Source: Bradyrhizobium sp. CCGUVB4N (GTDB lineage Bacteria > Pseudomonadota > Alphaproteobacteria > Rhizobiales > Xanthobacteraceae). From it: 64,000 bases of DNA. The stretch is from NCBI RefSeq assembly GCF_024199945.1, contig NZ_JANADP010000001.1:1178001-1242000 (forward strand). Direction: 5' to 3'. The translations under genes and the position numbers were made by a program. Positions 12,317 through 23,707 of this stretch are shown here, piece by piece. The notes under the pieces were generated by a model. That model made no database searches and was not told where the DNA came from. It was given only the letters and a program-made list of their open reading frames with translations. Position 1 is the first letter of the stretch; each line of letters opens with the position of its first letter.

Positions 12317-13885
12317 ATGAGTGGTCTGATCGATATCAAGGTTCCCGACATCGGTGACTTCAAGGACGTCCCGGTCATCGAGGTTTTCGTCAAGCCGGGC
12401 GACAAGGTGAAGGCCGAAGAGCCTTTGGTCGCGCTGGAATCCGACAAGGCGACCATGGAAGTGCCTTCGCCGCGGGACGGCGTGGTCAAGTCGGTGGTGG
12501 TGAAGGTCGGCGACAAGGTCAGCGAAGGCGCCGTGATCGTCCAGTTCGAGGAAGCGGGCGCCGAACAGGCCGAGACGCGGCCGGTCGTCAGCGCGCCGCC
12601 GTCACCCGTCAGCGCGCCGGCGGGCGTGGCCGAGGTGCGCGTTCCCGATATTGGCGACTTCAAGGACGTTCCGGTCATCGAGATCTTCGTCAAGCCGGGC
12701 GACAGTGTGAAGGCGGAAGACCCGCTCATTGCGCTGGAGTCGGACAAGGCGACGATGGAAGTGCCGGCGCCGCTTGCGGGCACCGTGCAGGAAATCAAGC
12801 TGAAGACTGGCGACAAGGTCAGCGAGGGCGTGGTGATTCTCGTGCTCGCAACCGGGTCGGCCCCGGTGGCCGTCGCTGCGGCGCCTTCAGCGCCGGCGTC
12901 GGCATCGCCGGCATCGGCCGCGGCCCCCGCGGCGCAAGTCGGGGCGATCGACGAGACCGAATTCGCCCTCGCTTATGCCGGCCCGGCCGTGCGCAAGCTG
13001 GCGCGCGAACTCAATGTCGATCTCGGCAAGGTCAAGGGGTCAGGTAATCACGGCCGCATTCAACGCGAAGACGTTGAGGCCTTTGCTAAAGGCGGGGCGT
13101 CCTCGGCCAAACCGCAAGCCGCCGCGAGCGCGGGCGGCGGCGTTGGCGGTATCGACCTTCTGCCGTGGCCGAAGATCGATTTCGCCAAATTCGGGCCGGT
13201 CGAGCGCAAGGAAATGGGCCGGATCAAGAAGATCTCGGCGGCCAACCTTCACCGCAACTGGGTCGTCATCCCGCATGTCACGACCCATGATGAGGCCGAC
13301 ATCACCGATATCGAGCAGTTCCGGGTTAAGATGAACAAGGAGCTTGAGAAGAGCGGCGTCAAGCTGTCGCTGTTGCCGTTCATGATGAAGGCGGCCGTCG
13401 CAGCGTTGAAGAAGTTTCCCGAGTTCAATGCGAGCCTCGACGGCGATACGCTCGTCTACAAGAACTACTGGCACATCGGTTTTGCCGCAGACACGCCGAA
13501 CGGGCTGATGGTGCCTGTGATCCGCGATGCCGACAAAAAGTCGATCCCGGAAATCGCCACCGAGATGAACGCGCTCGCCAAGCTGGCGCGCGAGGGCAAG
13601 ATCAAGCCGGACCAGATGCAGGGCGGCACCTTCTCGATTTCCTCGCTCGGCGGCATCGGCGGCATCTACTTCACTCCGATCATCAACGCGCCCGAGGTCG
13701 CCATCATGGGCGTGTGCAAGGGCTACTGGAAGCAGCATTCGGCCGACGGCAAGACCTGGACATCGCGTCTGACCTTGCCGCTGTCGCTGTCCTGGGATCA
13801 CCGCGTCATCGATGGCGCGGCGGCCGCGCGGTTCAACGTCTATTTCGCCAATGTGCTCGCCGATCTGCGGCGCGTGTTGTTCTGA
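12317..13885 (+). CDS. aceF: Dihydrolipoamide acetyltransferase E2 with two lipoyl domains
   Basis: The E2 core moves acetyl groups from lipoate to CoA. Domain order in the 522-residue protein is: lipoyl domain 1 (about 3-78, lipoyl Lys44 in ESDKATM), lipoyl domain 2 (about 106-180, Lys144 in ESDKATM), Ala/Pro/Ser-rich linker, E1/E3-binding domain ([19 protein letters not shown]) and acetyltransferase domain ending in the catalytic [10 protein letters not shown] motif. The two lipoyl domains are almost identical and their modified lysines are exactly 100 residues apart, indicating a recent tandem duplication. The gene sits between aceE and lpd with short gaps, so the three subunits of the complex are made together. 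Confidence 0.96.
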   Translation: MSGLIDIKVPDIGDFKDVPVIEVFVKPGDKVKAEEPLVALESDKATMEVPSPRDGVVKSVVVKVGDKVSEGAVIVQFEEAGAEQAETRPVVSAPPSPVSAPAGVAEVRVPDIGDFKDVPVIEIFVKPGDSVKAEDPLIALESDKATMEVPAPLAGTVQEIKLKTGDKVSEGVVILVLATGSAPVAVAAAPSAPASASPASAAAPAAQVGAIDETEFALAYAGPAVRKLARELNVDLGKVKGSGNHGRIQREDVEAFAKGGASSAKPQAAASAGGGVGGIDLLPWPKIDFAKFGPVERKEMGRIKKISAANLHRNWVVIPHVTTHDEADITDIEQFRVKMNKELEKSGVKLSLLPFMMKAAVAALKKFPEFNASLDGDTLVYKNYWHIGFAADTPNGLMVPVIRDADKKSIPEIATEMNALAKLAREGKIKPDQMQGGTFSISSLGGIGGIYFTPIINAPEVAIMGVCKGYWKQHSADGKTWTSRLTLPLSLSWDHRVIDGAAAARFNVYFANVLADLRRVLF

Positions 13886-13901
13886 GGTTGGGGAGCGCAG
13901 T

Positions 13902-15644
13902 ATGGCCCAGATCGAAGTCAAGGTTCCTGACATCGGCGACTTCAAGGACGTCGCCGTCATCGAGGTGATGGTGAAAGCCGGCGAGACCGTTGCGGTCGAC
14001 ACCAGCCTGATCATTGTCGAATCCGACAAAGCGTCGATGGAGATCCCGTCTTCGCACGCCGGCGTCGTGAAGGAGGTCAGGGTCAAGGTCAATGACAAGG
14101 TGAGCGAGGGATCCGTGATCCTGATGCTCGAGACCACAGGGGCTGCCGCTGCGCCGGCACCCGCGCCGGCGTCGCGGCCGGCTGCGTCGCCACCGCCTGT
14201 CGCCCCTGTAGCGGCTACGCACGCCGGCAAGGCCGATATCGAATGCGACATGCTGGTTCTGGGCGCCGGTCCCGGCGGCTACTCCGCCGCCTTCCGTGCC
14301 GCCGACCTCGGCATGAAGACCGTGCTGGTCGAGCGCTACGACACGCTCGGCGGCGTCTGCCTCAATGTCGGCTGCATCCCGAGCAAGGCGCTGCTGCACA
14401 CGGCATCCGTGATCGACGAGGTCAAGCATCTCCCCGACCATGGCATCACCTTCGGTGCGCCGCAGCTCGATCTCGACAAGCTGCGTGGGTTCAAGGATGG
14501 CGTCATCAAGAAGCTGACCGGCGGCCTTGCCGGAATGGCAAAGGCTCGCAAGGTCGAGGTCGTGACCGGCGTCGGCACCTTCCTCGATCCACATCATCTC
14601 GAAGTCGTCTCCGCGGGGGCCAAGAAGACGGTCAAGTTCGCCAAGGCCATCATCGCCGCGGGCAGCCAGGCCGTGAAGCTGCCGTTCCTTCCCGAAGATC
14701 CGCGAATTGTCGATTCGACCGGTGCGCTGCTTCTGAGGTCGATCCCGAAGCGCATGCTGGTGATCGGCGGCGGCATCATCGGGCTCGAAATGGCGACCGT
14801 CTATTCGACGCTCGGCTCGCGCATCGACGTCGTCGAGATGCTCGATGGCCTGATGCAGGGCGCCGATCGCGATCTGGTCAAGGTCTGGGAGAAGATGAAC
14901 GCGAAGCGTTTCGACAAGGTCATGCTGAAGACCAAGACGGTAGGTGGAAAAGCAACTGATGCCGGCATCGAGGTGAGCTTCGAGGGCGAGCAGGCGCCTG
15001 CCGGACCACAGGTCTATGACCTCGTTCTGGTCTCGGTCGGCCGTAGCCCGAATGGCAAGAAGATCGGTGCCGAGAAAGCAGGTATCGCCGTGACCGATCG
15101 TGGCTTCATCAATGTCGACCGGCAGATGCGCACCAACGTGGCGCACATCTTTGCGATCGGAGACATCGTGGGACAGCCGATGCTGGCGCATAAGGCTGTC
15201 CATGAGGGGCATGTCGCCGCCGAGGTCGCGCACGGCGAAAAGTCGTATTTCGACGCGCGCCAGATTCCATCCGTCGCCTACACCGATCCCGAAGTCGCCT
15301 GGGCGGGCAAGACCGAGGACCAATGCAAGGCCGAAGGCATCAAGTTCGGTAAGTCCGTTTTCCCCTGGGCGGCCTCCGGCCGCGCCATCGCCAATGGCCG
15401 CGACGAGGGCTTTACCAAATTGCTGTTCGATACGACGACGCACCGGGTCATCGGCGGCGGAATCGTCGGTACGCATGCAGGCGATCTCATCAGCGAAATC
15501 TGCCTTGCGGTCGAGATGGGATGCGAGCCGGCTGATATCGGCAAGACTATTCATCCGCACCCGACGCTCGGCGAGTCCATCGGCATGGCGGCAGAGGTCT
15601 TTGAGGGGCACTGCACCGATCTGCCGCCGCAGAAAAAGAAATAG
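13902..15644 (+). CDS. lpd: Dihydrolipoamide dehydrogenase E3 with N-terminal lipoyl domain
   Basis: E3 reoxidises dihydrolipoamide with FAD and NAD+, releasing NADH. The 580-residue protein is longer than usual because it begins with its own lipoyl domain (residues 1-78, Lys43 in ESDKASM). An Ala/Pro linker follows, then the flavoprotein part with the FAD-binding [11 protein letters not shown], the redox disulfide [13 protein letters not shown], an NAD-binding [10 protein letters not shown] and the C-terminal HPHPTLGE active-site His segment. The ATG at 13902 has GGGGAG six bases ahead; the longer frame upstream overlaps aceF. Lipoyl-E3 fusions are known in several betaproteobacterial and related complexes. 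dctA follows 49 bp downstream. Confidence 0.95.
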   Translation: MAQIEVKVPDIGDFKDVAVIEVMVKAGETVAVDTSLIIVESDKASMEIPSSHAGVVKEVRVKVNDKVSEGSVILMLETTGAAAAPAPAPASRPAASPPPVAPVAATHAGKADIECDMLVLGAGPGGYSAAFRAADLGMKTVLVERYDTLGGVCLNVGCIPSKALLHTASVIDEVKHLPDHGITFGAPQLDLDKLRGFKDGVIKKLTGGLAGMAKARKVEVVTGVGTFLDPHHLEVVSAGAKKTVKFAKAIIAAGSQAVKLPFLPEDPRIVDSTGALLLRSIPKRMLVIGGGIIGLEMATVYSTLGSRIDVVEMLDGLMQGADRDLVKVWEKMNAKRFDKVMLKTKTVGGKATDAGIEVSFEGEQAPAGPQVYDLVLVSVGRSPNGKKIGAEKAGIAVTDRGFINVDRQMRTNVAHIFAIGDIVGQPMLAHKAVHEGHVAAEVAHGEKSYFDARQIPSVAYTDPEVAWAGKTEDQCKAEGIKFGKSVFPWAASGRAIANGRDEGFTKLLFDTTTHRVIGGGIVGTHAGDLISEICLAVEMGCEPADIGKTIHPHPTLGESIGMAAEVFEGHCTDLPPQKKK

Positions 15645-15693
15645 CTCCGTCTGCCTCTAAGCAGCGGGCAGCGAAATAAGGGAGGGAGAAACA

Positions 15694-17037
15694 ATGTCTG
15701 GAGCGACCATTGCGACGTCCGGAACGATAGCTGCGACGCAGAAGAAGCCGTTCTACCGGGTTCTCTATGTTCAGGTGCTCGCGGCGATCGTGCTCGGCGT
15801 CATTGTCGGCTGGCTTTGGCCGGATCTCGGCAAGAACGACTGGATCAAGGCGATGGGCGACGGCTTCGTCAAGCTGATCAAGATGGCCATTGCACCGATC
15901 ATCTTCTGCACGGTCGTCTCCGGCATTGCCCACATTTCGGAGGTCAAGAAGGTCGGCCGGGTCGCGATCAAGGCACTGGTCTACTTCGAGGTCGTCTCGA
16001 CCTTTGCGCTGGCGCTGGGGTTGATCGTCGCCAACGTTCTGCACCCCGGATCAGGTTTTCAGGGTCAGTCGAACGCCGCAGCCGTCGCCGGTTACGCGAA
16101 ACAGGCGAGCGAGATGAAGTCGGTGGACTTCGTTCTGCACATCATTCCGGATACCGTCGTCGGGGCATTCGCCCAGGGTGAGATTCTCCAGGTCCTGCTG
16201 TTTGCCATTCTGTTTGGCTTTGCGCTGATGGGGCTCGGCGAGCGGGCTCATACCGTCAGGGCGTTCGTGGACGACGTTGCCCATGCGATGTTCGGCGTCA
16301 TCTCGATCGTGGTCAAGGTCGCCCCCATCGGAGCCTTCGGCGCGATGGCCTACACGATTGGTCGCTATGGCCCCCAGGCGCTTGGCAATCTCGCCGGACT
16401 GATCGCCACTTTCTATCTCACGGCGTTCCTGTTCGTGATTGTTGGGCTCGGCATCATCGCCCGGATCGCCGGCTTTTCGATCTTCAAGTTTCTCAAATAT
16501 ATCAAGGACGAGCTGCTGATCGTGCTCGGCACCTCATCCTCGGAGAGCGCATTGCCGCAGATGATGGAGAAGCTCGAGAAACTCGGCTGCTCCAAGTCCG
16601 TCGTCGGATTGGTGGTGCCGACCGGCTATTCCTTCAACCTCGACGGCACCAACATCTACATGACCTTGGCGACGCTCTTCATCGCCCAGGCAATGAACGT
16701 CGAGCTGTCCTTCGGCGAACAGATGACGATCCTCGTCGTTGCGATGCTGACATCGAAGGGCGCATCCGGCATCACGGGGGCGGGGTTCATCACGCTCGCC
16801 GGCACGCTTGCGGCCGTCAGGCCCGAACTGCTGCCCGGCATGGCGATCGTGCTCGGCATCGACAAGTTCATGAGCGAATGCCGCGCGCTCACCAACCTCT
16901 GCGGCAACGGCGTTGCTTGCGTGGTGGTGGCGTGGTGGGAGGGCGAGCTCGACCGCGACAAGCTGCGCTCCGGGCTCGAACGGGAGATCGATGTAACGGA
17001 CTTCGAGACCGCCGTTACCGAGGGACGAGGTCTCTGA
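15694..17037 (+). CDS. dctA: C4-dicarboxylate:cation symporter DctA
   Basis: DctA imports succinate, fumarate and malate across the inner membrane. The 447-residue protein shows the family pattern of hydrophobic helices, the serine-rich hairpin motif [10 protein letters not shown] and the substrate and cation region [14 protein letters not shown]. The ribosome site AGGGAGG is close to the ATG. Placement between the pyruvate dehydrogenase genes and the PHB genes is unusual, since dctA normally stands alone next to dctBD. Here dctBD-like genes lie further down the same run. This supports a dedicated flow from dicarboxylate to acetyl-CoA. A housekeeping copy probably exists elsewhere (inference). 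Confidence 0.94.
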   Translation: MSGATIATSGTIAATQKKPFYRVLYVQVLAAIVLGVIVGWLWPDLGKNDWIKAMGDGFVKLIKMAIAPIIFCTVVSGIAHISEVKKVGRVAIKALVYFEVVSTFALALGLIVANVLHPGSGFQGQSNAAAVAGYAKQASEMKSVDFVLHIIPDTVVGAFAQGEILQVLLFAILFGFALMGLGERAHTVRAFVDDVAHAMFGVISIVVKVAPIGAFGAMAYTIGRYGPQALGNLAGLIATFYLTAFLFVIVGLGIIARIAGFSIFKFLKYIKDELLIVLGTSSSESALPQMMEKLEKLGCSKSVVGLVVPTGYSFNLDGTNIYMTLATLFIAQAMNVELSFGEQMTILVVAMLTSKGASGITGAGFITLAGTLAAVRPELLPGMAIVLGIDKFMSECRALTNLCGNGVACVVVAWWEGELDRDKLRSGLEREIDVTDFETAVTEGRGL

Positions 17038-17094
17038 CGGCGGCGCGGCATAAATGGCCATTCGTTCAAACCAGAAGAAAGCGGGGAGTTGAAC

Positions 17095-18267
<1,173 letters not shown>

Positions 18268-18299
18268 GCCGGGGGCCGATCCATTCGGCTGGAACGAGA

Positions 18300-18348
18300 C
18301 GCGGACGATAACAGGCCGTCCGCGAACGACGACGGCTCCCTGGAGCCG
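18300..18348 (+). repeat. Two short inverted repeats in the phbA-phbB gap
   Basis: CGCGGAC (18300-18306) pairs with GTCCGCG (18318-18324) across an 11-base loop. Just downstream, CGGCTCC and GGAGCCG form a near-continuous palindrome (18333-18348). No T-run follows, so these are more likely mRNA processing or stability hairpins inside the operon than terminators. Confidence 0.45.
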
Positions 18349-18381
18349 GCGAATACAACATGAACCGATCAGGAGGGGATA

Positions 18382-19107
18382 ATGTCCAGAGTTGCGGTGG
18401 TGACCGGCGGAACACGCGGCATCGGCGAGGCGATCTCGGTTGCGCTCAAGGCGGCCGGCTACAAGGTGGCTGCGAGCTATGCAGGCAATGACGAAGCGGC
18501 CGCCAAGTTCAAGGCCGAGACCGGCATCAACGTCTACAAATGGGACGTATCGAGCTACGAGGCCTGCGCCGCTGGCCTGAAGCAGGTTGAAGCGGACCTC
18601 GGTCCGGTGGACGTGCTCGTCAACAACGCCGGGATCACCAAGGACGGCATGTTCCACAAGATGACGCCGGAGCAATGGTACGCGGTCATCAATACCAACT
18701 TGAACTCGCTGTTCAACATGACCCGGCCCGTGTGGGAAGGGATGCGCGAGCGCAAGTTCGGCCGGGTGATCTGCATCTCCTCGATCAACGGCCAGAAGGG
18801 CCAGATGGGGCAGGTCAACTACTCCGCCGCCAAGGCGGGTGACATCGGCTTCGTCAAAGCGTTGGCGCAGGAGGGCGCACGCGCCGGGATCACCGTCAAC
18901 ACGATCTGCCCAGGCTATATTGCCACCGAGATGGTCAAGGCGATCAGTCCGGAGGTGGTGGCCAAGAACATCCTGCCGCAGATCCCGGTCGGCCGCCTGG
19001 GCGAGCCGCAAGAGATCGCGCGAGTGGTTGTATTCCTGGCATCCGATGATGCCGGCTTCATCACAGGCTCGACGATCTCGGCGAACGGCGGCCAGCACAT
19101 GGCTTGA
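18382..19107 (+). CDS. phbB: Acetoacetyl-CoA reductase (NADPH)
   Basis: PhbB reduces acetoacetyl-CoA to (R)-3-hydroxybutyryl-CoA with NADPH. The 241-residue SDR protein has the nucleotide motif TGGTRGIG, NNAGITKDG, the catalytic Ser region ISSINGQKGQMGQ and the Tyr-x-x-x-Lys pair in YSAAKAG. The strong ribosome site AGGAGGGG lies before the ATG. It clusters with phbA, a phasin and, further on, phaC, which fixes its role. NADPH could come from the malic enzyme encoded four genes downstream. Confidence 0.95.
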   Translation: MSRVAVVTGGTRGIGEAISVALKAAGYKVAASYAGNDEAAAKFKAETGINVYKWDVSSYEACAAGLKQVEADLGPVDVLVNNAGITKDGMFHKMTPEQWYAVINTNLNSLFNMTRPVWEGMRERKFGRVICISSINGQKGQMGQVNYSAAKAGDIGFVKALAQEGARAGITVNTICPGYIATEMVKAISPEVVAKNILPQIPVGRLGEPQEIARVVVFLASDDAGFITGSTISANGGQHMA

Positions 19108-19116
19108 GCGACTGCG

Positions 19117-19509
19117 ATGTCGATCCATCCACGAGGGGACCTCACGACGCGAACGCTCGCCATGCCCGCGGACGCAAATCCGAGCGGCGATATCTTCGGC
19201 GGATGGGTGCTTTCGCAGATGGACATCGCGGGCGGCATCCATGCCGGCCAGCGCGCGCAGGGACGGGTCGCAACGGTGGCGATCGAGGCGATGCATTTCA
19301 TCAAGCCAGTCCATGTCGGGGATGTCCTGTGCGTTTACGCCTCGCCCGAGCGCGTCGGGCGCACGTCGCTCGCGATCCGCCTGGAAGCCTGGGCGCTGCG
19401 CAGGCGCCTGGGGGAACGTGTGAAGGTGACGGAGGGAATCTTCACCTTCGTTGCACTGGACGCCGAGGGACGACCTGCGCCGATTCCGGCCAGTCGAGAC
19501 GAGCAGTAA
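19117..19509 (+). CDS. Acyl-CoA thioesterase, hotdog fold (YciA/BACH-like)
   Basis: The 130-residue protein is a single hotdog domain with the typical N-terminal stretch of YciA-type acyl-CoA thioesterases, including NPSGDIFGGWVLSQMD with the catalytic Asp, and the helix region AIEAMHFIKPVHVGD. These enzymes hydrolyse short to medium acyl-CoAs, often with CoA feedback inhibition. It starts nine bases after phbB and is followed 21 bases later by the phasin gene. A thioesterase inside a PHB set may set free CoA or release 3-hydroxybutyrate when flux is excessive. The exact substrate cannot be read from the sequence. Confidence 0.85.
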   Translation: MSIHPRGDLTTRTLAMPADANPSGDIFGGWVLSQMDIAGGIHAGQRAQGRVATVAIEAMHFIKPVHVGDVLCVYASPERVGRTSLAIRLEAWALRRRLGERVKVTEGIFTFVALDAEGRPAPIPASRDEQ

Positions 19510-19530
19510 CGACTAACGAAGGAGAGGGAA

Positions 19531-19956
19531 ATGTCCGACGGAAAATCGAAGGCAGGCGCGACCGACTGGGGCCTTCCGGGTCTCGACTTCGCCAAGCTCA
19601 TTGAATCCTGCCAGATCAGCGGCGTCGATATGAAGGCGCTGCTTGATATGGAGAAGAATAACATCGATGCCCTGATCGAGGTCAACCGCTCGACCTATGA
19701 GAGCTGGCGGGATCTGATGGCGCGGCAGGCCGAGGTCTTCCAGGAAACGATGAAGGCGATCGCCGCCGAGACGAGCAACGAGGCCGTGGCGGGAAGGCGC
19801 ACCGAGATCGCCCGGCAGGGATTCGAAACAGCGCTCGCCAACATGCGCCAACTCGCCGAGACCGCGACGGAACAGCAGAAGCAGACGGTTGAAATCCTGC
19901 GGCGGCGTTTCGAGGAGGGAATGGCTGCGATGCGTGTACGTGGCGGACGCACCTGA
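19531..19956 (+). CDS. Phasin-like PHB granule protein
   Basis: The 141-residue protein is helical and charged, with no signal peptide, and carries the pattern seen in alphaproteobacterial phasins: a hydrophobic Pro/Gly start (DWGLPGLDFAKLIES), then MEKNNIDALIEVNRSTYESW and a long amphipathic helix rich in Ala, Glu and Gln. Phasins coat PHB granules and limit their size. The ribosome site GAAGGAGAGGG is strong. Its place between phbB and maeB, with phaC further down, supports the call. Assignment rests on pattern resemblance and context. Confidence 0.8.
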   Translation: MSDGKSKAGATDWGLPGLDFAKLIESCQISGVDMKALLDMEKNNIDALIEVNRSTYESWRDLMARQAEVFQETMKAIAAETSNEAVAGRRTEIARQGFETALANMRQLAETATEQQKQTVEILRRRFEEGMAAMRVRGGRT

Positions 19957-20023
19957 GGTCGACCGCCGCATCGCGCAAGCGCGGCTCATCTGCCTATCGA
20001 ACAAGGTAAAATCGGGGAATACG

Positions 20024-22300
20024 ATGGATCAGGATCTGAGGGAAGCCGCACTCGAATATCATCGCCTGCCGAGGCCGGGAAAGATTTCGGTCGTGCCGAC
20101 CACGGCGATGGCGACGCAACGCGATCTGTCGCTGGCCTATTCTCCCGGCGTGGCGGAACCTTGCCTGGTCATCGCCAAGGACCCGTTACAGGCGGACCAG
20201 CTGACCGCGCGCAGCAATCTGGTGGCCGTCGTCACCAACGGCACCGCTGTGCTCGGGCTTGGCAATATCGGGGCTCTGGCGGGCAAACCCGTCATGGAAG
20301 GCAAGGCGTGCCTGTTCAAGAAGTTCGCCGGCATCGACGTCTTCGACATCGAGCTTGCCGAGGAGGATCCCGATGCGCTGATCGAAACCATCGCCAGGAT
20401 GGAGCCGACCTTCGGCGGCATCAACCTTGAGGACATCAAGGCGCCGGAGTGCTTCTACATCGAACAGCAGCTCCGCAAGCGCATGAAGATTCCGGTCTTT
20501 CACGACGACCAGCACGGCACCGCGATCATCGCGGCGGCGGCAATCCTCAACGGATTGAAACTCGTGAGGAAGGATATCGCTGACGTCAAGCTGGTATGCT
20601 CCGGCGCCGGCGCTGCCGCGCTGGCGTGTCTTGATCTCATCGTCAGTCTCGGCCTGCCGCAGGACCATATCATCGTCACGGACGCGAAAGGCGTCGTCTA
20701 TGCCGGCCGCACGGAAGGCATGGACGACAACAAGGCGCGCTATGCGGTGAAAACGGAGGCGCGAAAGCTGGACGAGATCATTGACGGCGCGGATATCTTT
20801 CTCGGCCTGTCAGCCGGCAAGGTGCTGACGCAGGACATGGTCAAGAGGATGGCACGGGATCCCCTGATCTTTGCCATGGCCAACCCGATTCCCGAGATCA
20901 TGCCAGAAGACGCATTGGCGGTTCGTCCAGATGCGATCATCGGCACGGGGCGGTCCGACTATCCCAACCAGATCAACAACGTCCTCTGCTTTCCCTTCAT
21001 CTTCAGGGGCGCGCTCGACTGCGGCGCGACCACGATCAACGAGGAGATGAAGCTCGCGACGGTTCGAGCTCTGGCGGATCTGGCCATGGCCGAAGTGCCC
21101 GAGGTGGTGGCGGTTGCGTACAAGGGCGAGAACCTCCGCTTCGGCCGCGACTATCTCATTCCAAAGCCGCTCGATCCGCGTCTCATCGAGGTCGTGGCGC
21201 CGGCGGTTGCCAAGGCGGCGGCCGACAGCGGCGTCGCGAAGCGTCCGATTGCGGACATGGAGGCCTATCGCCAGCAGCTGAGCCGGTTCGTCTATCATTC
21301 CGGCAATGCAATGCAGCCGGTCTTCTCGGTGGCGAAGGGAAGCGGCAAGTCGCTGCTTCTGGCGGAGGGTGAAGACGAGCGCGTGCTGCGCGCGGCACAG
21401 GTAGTCGTCGACGAGCGGATCGCTAGGCCGTTGCTGGTCGGCCGGCCGTCGACGATCGAGGAACGGATCAAGTCGTTCGGTCTCCGGCTCAGGCCGGGTG
21501 ACGACTGCGAGATCGTCGATCCGCACGATTCGGAGGTCTACTCCAAATGCGCGGACGTCTATCATGAACGCAGGAAGCGCGACGGTGTCTCGGCCGCATT
21601 GGCGCTTTCGGAGACGCGCAGCAACGCCACGGTCCTCGCCTCCATCCTCCTCGAACGGGGCCTCGGCGACGCGATGCTCTGCGGAGTCATCGGCCGGACG
21701 TCCGATCACCTGACCGCCATACGCAACGTGATTGGGGCGCGTGACGGAGCGCGAACGCTCGCCGTCATGCAGATGCTGATCCTCCAGCAGCATCAGCTTT
21801 TCATTTGCGATACCCATTGCAATCTCAATCCGACCGCCGAACAGGTCGCCGATATCGCCTTGATGGCCGCGGCGGAGGTCAGCCGGTTTGGCATTACGCC
21901 GCGGGTGGCGCTGCTGTCGCATTCGAGCTTCGGCAGCTCGGCCGTGCCGGAAGCTCACAAGATGCGGGAGGCGCGGGCGATCATCCTCGCGCGAACTCCC
22001 GGTCTGGCGGTCGAAGGCGAGATGCGCGGCGACGCCGCGCTGTCGCCCACCGTGCTGCACCACGAGTTTCCCGATTCAGGTTTCGAGGGGCCCGCGAACG
22101 TGCTGGTGATGCCCAATCTCGACGCCGCCAACATCTCCTACAATCTGCTCAGGATGGCGGCGGGGCAGGGACTGACGGTCGGCGGCATCCTGCTCGGCGC
22201 CGCCAAGCCGGCTCACATCCTCACGCCTTCGTCCACGGTGCGGCGTATCGTGAACATGGCGGCGGTCGCGGTGGCGGACGCCCTGTCCGAGAGAGTCTGA
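20024..22300 (+). CDS. maeB: NADP-dependent malic enzyme with C-terminal phosphotransacetylase-like domain
   Basis: The enzyme decarboxylates malate to pyruvate with NADPH production. The 758-residue protein has an N-terminal malic enzyme half (about 1-430), containing [12 protein letters not shown], the metal-binding [10 protein letters not shown] and the nucleotide motif [13 protein letters not shown]-terminal domain (about 440-758) resembles phosphate acetyltransferase ([33 protein letters not shown]). In MaeB-type enzymes this domain is regulatory and senses acetyl-CoA rather than catalysing. I place the start at 20024 ([16 protein letters not shown]) after CGGGGAA. In this cluster it links imported C4-dicarboxylate to pyruvate dehydrogenase and supplies NADPH for PhbB. 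Confidence 0.95.
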   Translation: MDQDLREAALEYHRLPRPGKISVVPTTAMATQRDLSLAYSPGVAEPCLVIAKDPLQADQLTARSNLVAVVTNGTAVLGLGNIGALAGKPVMEGKACLFKKFAGIDVFDIELAEEDPDALIETIARMEPTFGGINLEDIKAPECFYIEQQLRKRMKIPVFHDDQHGTAIIAAAAILNGLKLVRKDIADVKLVCSGAGAAALACLDLIVSLGLPQDHIIVTDAKGVVYAGRTEGMDDNKARYAVKTEARKLDEIIDGADIFLGLSAGKVLTQDMVKRMARDPLIFAMANPIPEIMPEDALAVRPDAIIGTGRSDYPNQINNVLCFPFIFRGALDCGATTINEEMKLATVRALADLAMAEVPEVVAVAYKGENLRFGRDYLIPKPLDPRLIEVVAPAVAKAAADSGVAKRPIADMEAYRQQLSRFVYHSGNAMQPVFSVAKGSGKSLLLAEGEDERVLRAAQVVVDERIARPLLVGRPSTIEERIKSFGLRLRPGDDCEIVDPHDSEVYSKCADVYHERRKRDGVSAALALSETRSNATVLASILLERGLGDAMLCGVIGRTSDHLTAIRNVIGARDGARTLAVMQMLILQQHQLFICDTHCNLNPTAEQVADIALMAAAEVSRFGITPRVALLSHSSFGSSAVPEAHKMREARAIILARTPGLAVEGEMRGDAALSPTVLHHEFPDSGFEGPANVLVMPNLDAANISYNLLRMAAGQGLTVGGILLGAAKPAHILTPSSTVRRIVNMAAVAVADALSERV

Positions 22301-22349
22301 TCGACAGGAGTAGATTGGGCGGGTGTGAACTCGATTGGTCGAGGCCATC

Positions 22350-23672
22350 ATGAGTAAGCCGCAACTGGAAAAACCCCGGATTGTTATCGTCGGAGGCGGA
22401 GCCGGCGGGCTGGAGCTCGCGACCCGCCTAGGTGACAAATACGGGCGCAAGGGCAAGCTCGACGTCACGCTGATCGAACGAAACCGCACCCATGTGTGGA
22501 AGCCGAAACTGCACGAGATCGCCGCCGGCAGCATGGATATCTCGGCCCACGAGGTCGACTATCTCGCGCAGTCCTACTGGCACGGCTTCCGTTACCGCAT
22601 TGGAGAGATGATTGGGATCGATCGGGATCGCCGCCAGGTGCTGGTGGCGCCCTATCTCGACTCCGAAGGCCGTGAGGTCACTCCGAAGCGGACCTTCGAC
22701 TACGACGTCCTTGTCGTTGCCGTCGGAAGCCAGAACAACGATTTCGGCACGCCCGGCGTTGCCGAGCATGCGATCAAGCTGGAATCGCAGATTGATGCGA
22801 AGCGGTTCCACGAGCGCATGGTCAATGCCTGTATCCGCGCCCATGCGCAAACGCTGCCGCTGGGGATCCATCAGTTGAAGGTCGCCATCATGGGCGCCGG
22901 CGCAACCGGGGTCGAGCTGGCCGCGGAGCTCCACAGGACGACGCGGGAAGTGGTGGCGTATGGCCTCGACCAGGTCGATCCGCAGAAGGACATCAGCATC
23001 ACCCTGATCGAGGCCGCCGACCGGGTGCTTCCCGCGCTGCCCGAACGAGTTTCGAAGGAGACGGAAAAGCTGCTCGCCAGGCTCGGGGTGAACGTGCTGA
23101 CCGGCGCCAAAGTATCCGAGGTCGGCTCCGACCGCGTGAACCTGACGGATGGGCGGACGATCCCCGCGGAACTGATCGTCTGGGCGGCGGGGGTCAAGGC
23201 GCCCGATTTCCTGAAGGATATCGCCGGCCTCGAGACCAATCGGATCAACCAGCTTGTCGTCCGGCCGACGCTACAAACGACGCGCGACGACGCCATCTTC
23301 GCCATCGGCGACTGCTCGGCCTGCGCGTGGGGCGAGCGTGGCAACGTGCCGCCGCGCGCGCAGGCGGCGCACCAGCAGGCTTCCCATCTCTATTCGCAGA
23401 TACCGCGCTACCTGCGGAGCGAGCAGCTCAAGGACTATCGCTACCGGGACTTCGGATCGCTGGTGTCGCTTGGCGAGTTCAGCACGGTCGGCTCGATGAT
23501 GGGAGCGCTCGTCGGCGGCAGCCTCGTGTTCGAAGGCATGTTCGCGCGGATGATGTACTTGTCGCTCTACAAGATGCACGAACACGCGCTGCATGGTTCG
23601 GTGAAGGTTACGCTCGACACGCTGGCGCGGCTGATTACCCGGCGCACCGAGCCGCATGTGAAGCTGCACTGA
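22350..23672 (+). CDS. ndh: Type II NADH:quinone oxidoreductase (non-pumping)
   Basis: NDH-2 is a peripheral flavoprotein that passes electrons from NADH to quinone without moving protons. The 440-residue protein starts MSKPQLEKPRIVIVGGGAGGLE with an FAD-binding GGGAGG motif. It has a second nucleotide motif, MGAGATGVELAAEL, a conserved FAIGDCSA segment for FAD, and a C-terminal amphipathic stretch likely to touch the membrane. The ATG at 22350 is preferred to an upstream TTG. It lies directly before the cyanide-insensitive oxidase genes. Together they make an energetically uncoupled path for NADH produced by Lpd. Confidence 0.92.
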   Translation: MSKPQLEKPRIVIVGGGAGGLELATRLGDKYGRKGKLDVTLIERNRTHVWKPKLHEIAAGSMDISAHEVDYLAQSYWHGFRYRIGEMIGIDRDRRQVLVAPYLDSEGREVTPKRTFDYDVLVVAVGSQNNDFGTPGVAEHAIKLESQIDAKRFHERMVNACIRAHAQTLPLGIHQLKVAIMGAGATGVELAAELHRTTREVVAYGLDQVDPQKDISITLIEAADRVLPALPERVSKETEKLLARLGVNVLTGAKVSEVGSDRVNLTDGRTIPAELIVWAAGVKAPDFLKDIAGLETNRINQLVVRPTLQTTRDDAIFAIGDCSACAWGERGNVPPRAQAAHQQASHLYSQIPRYLRSEQLKDYRYRDFGSLVSLGEFSTVGSMMGALVGGSLVFEGMFARMMYLSLYKMHEHALHGSVKVTLDTLARLITRRTEPHVKLH

Positions 23673-23707
23673 CCGGCATTTGGTCGCGGGAAGCGGGAGG
23701 AAGGTTG

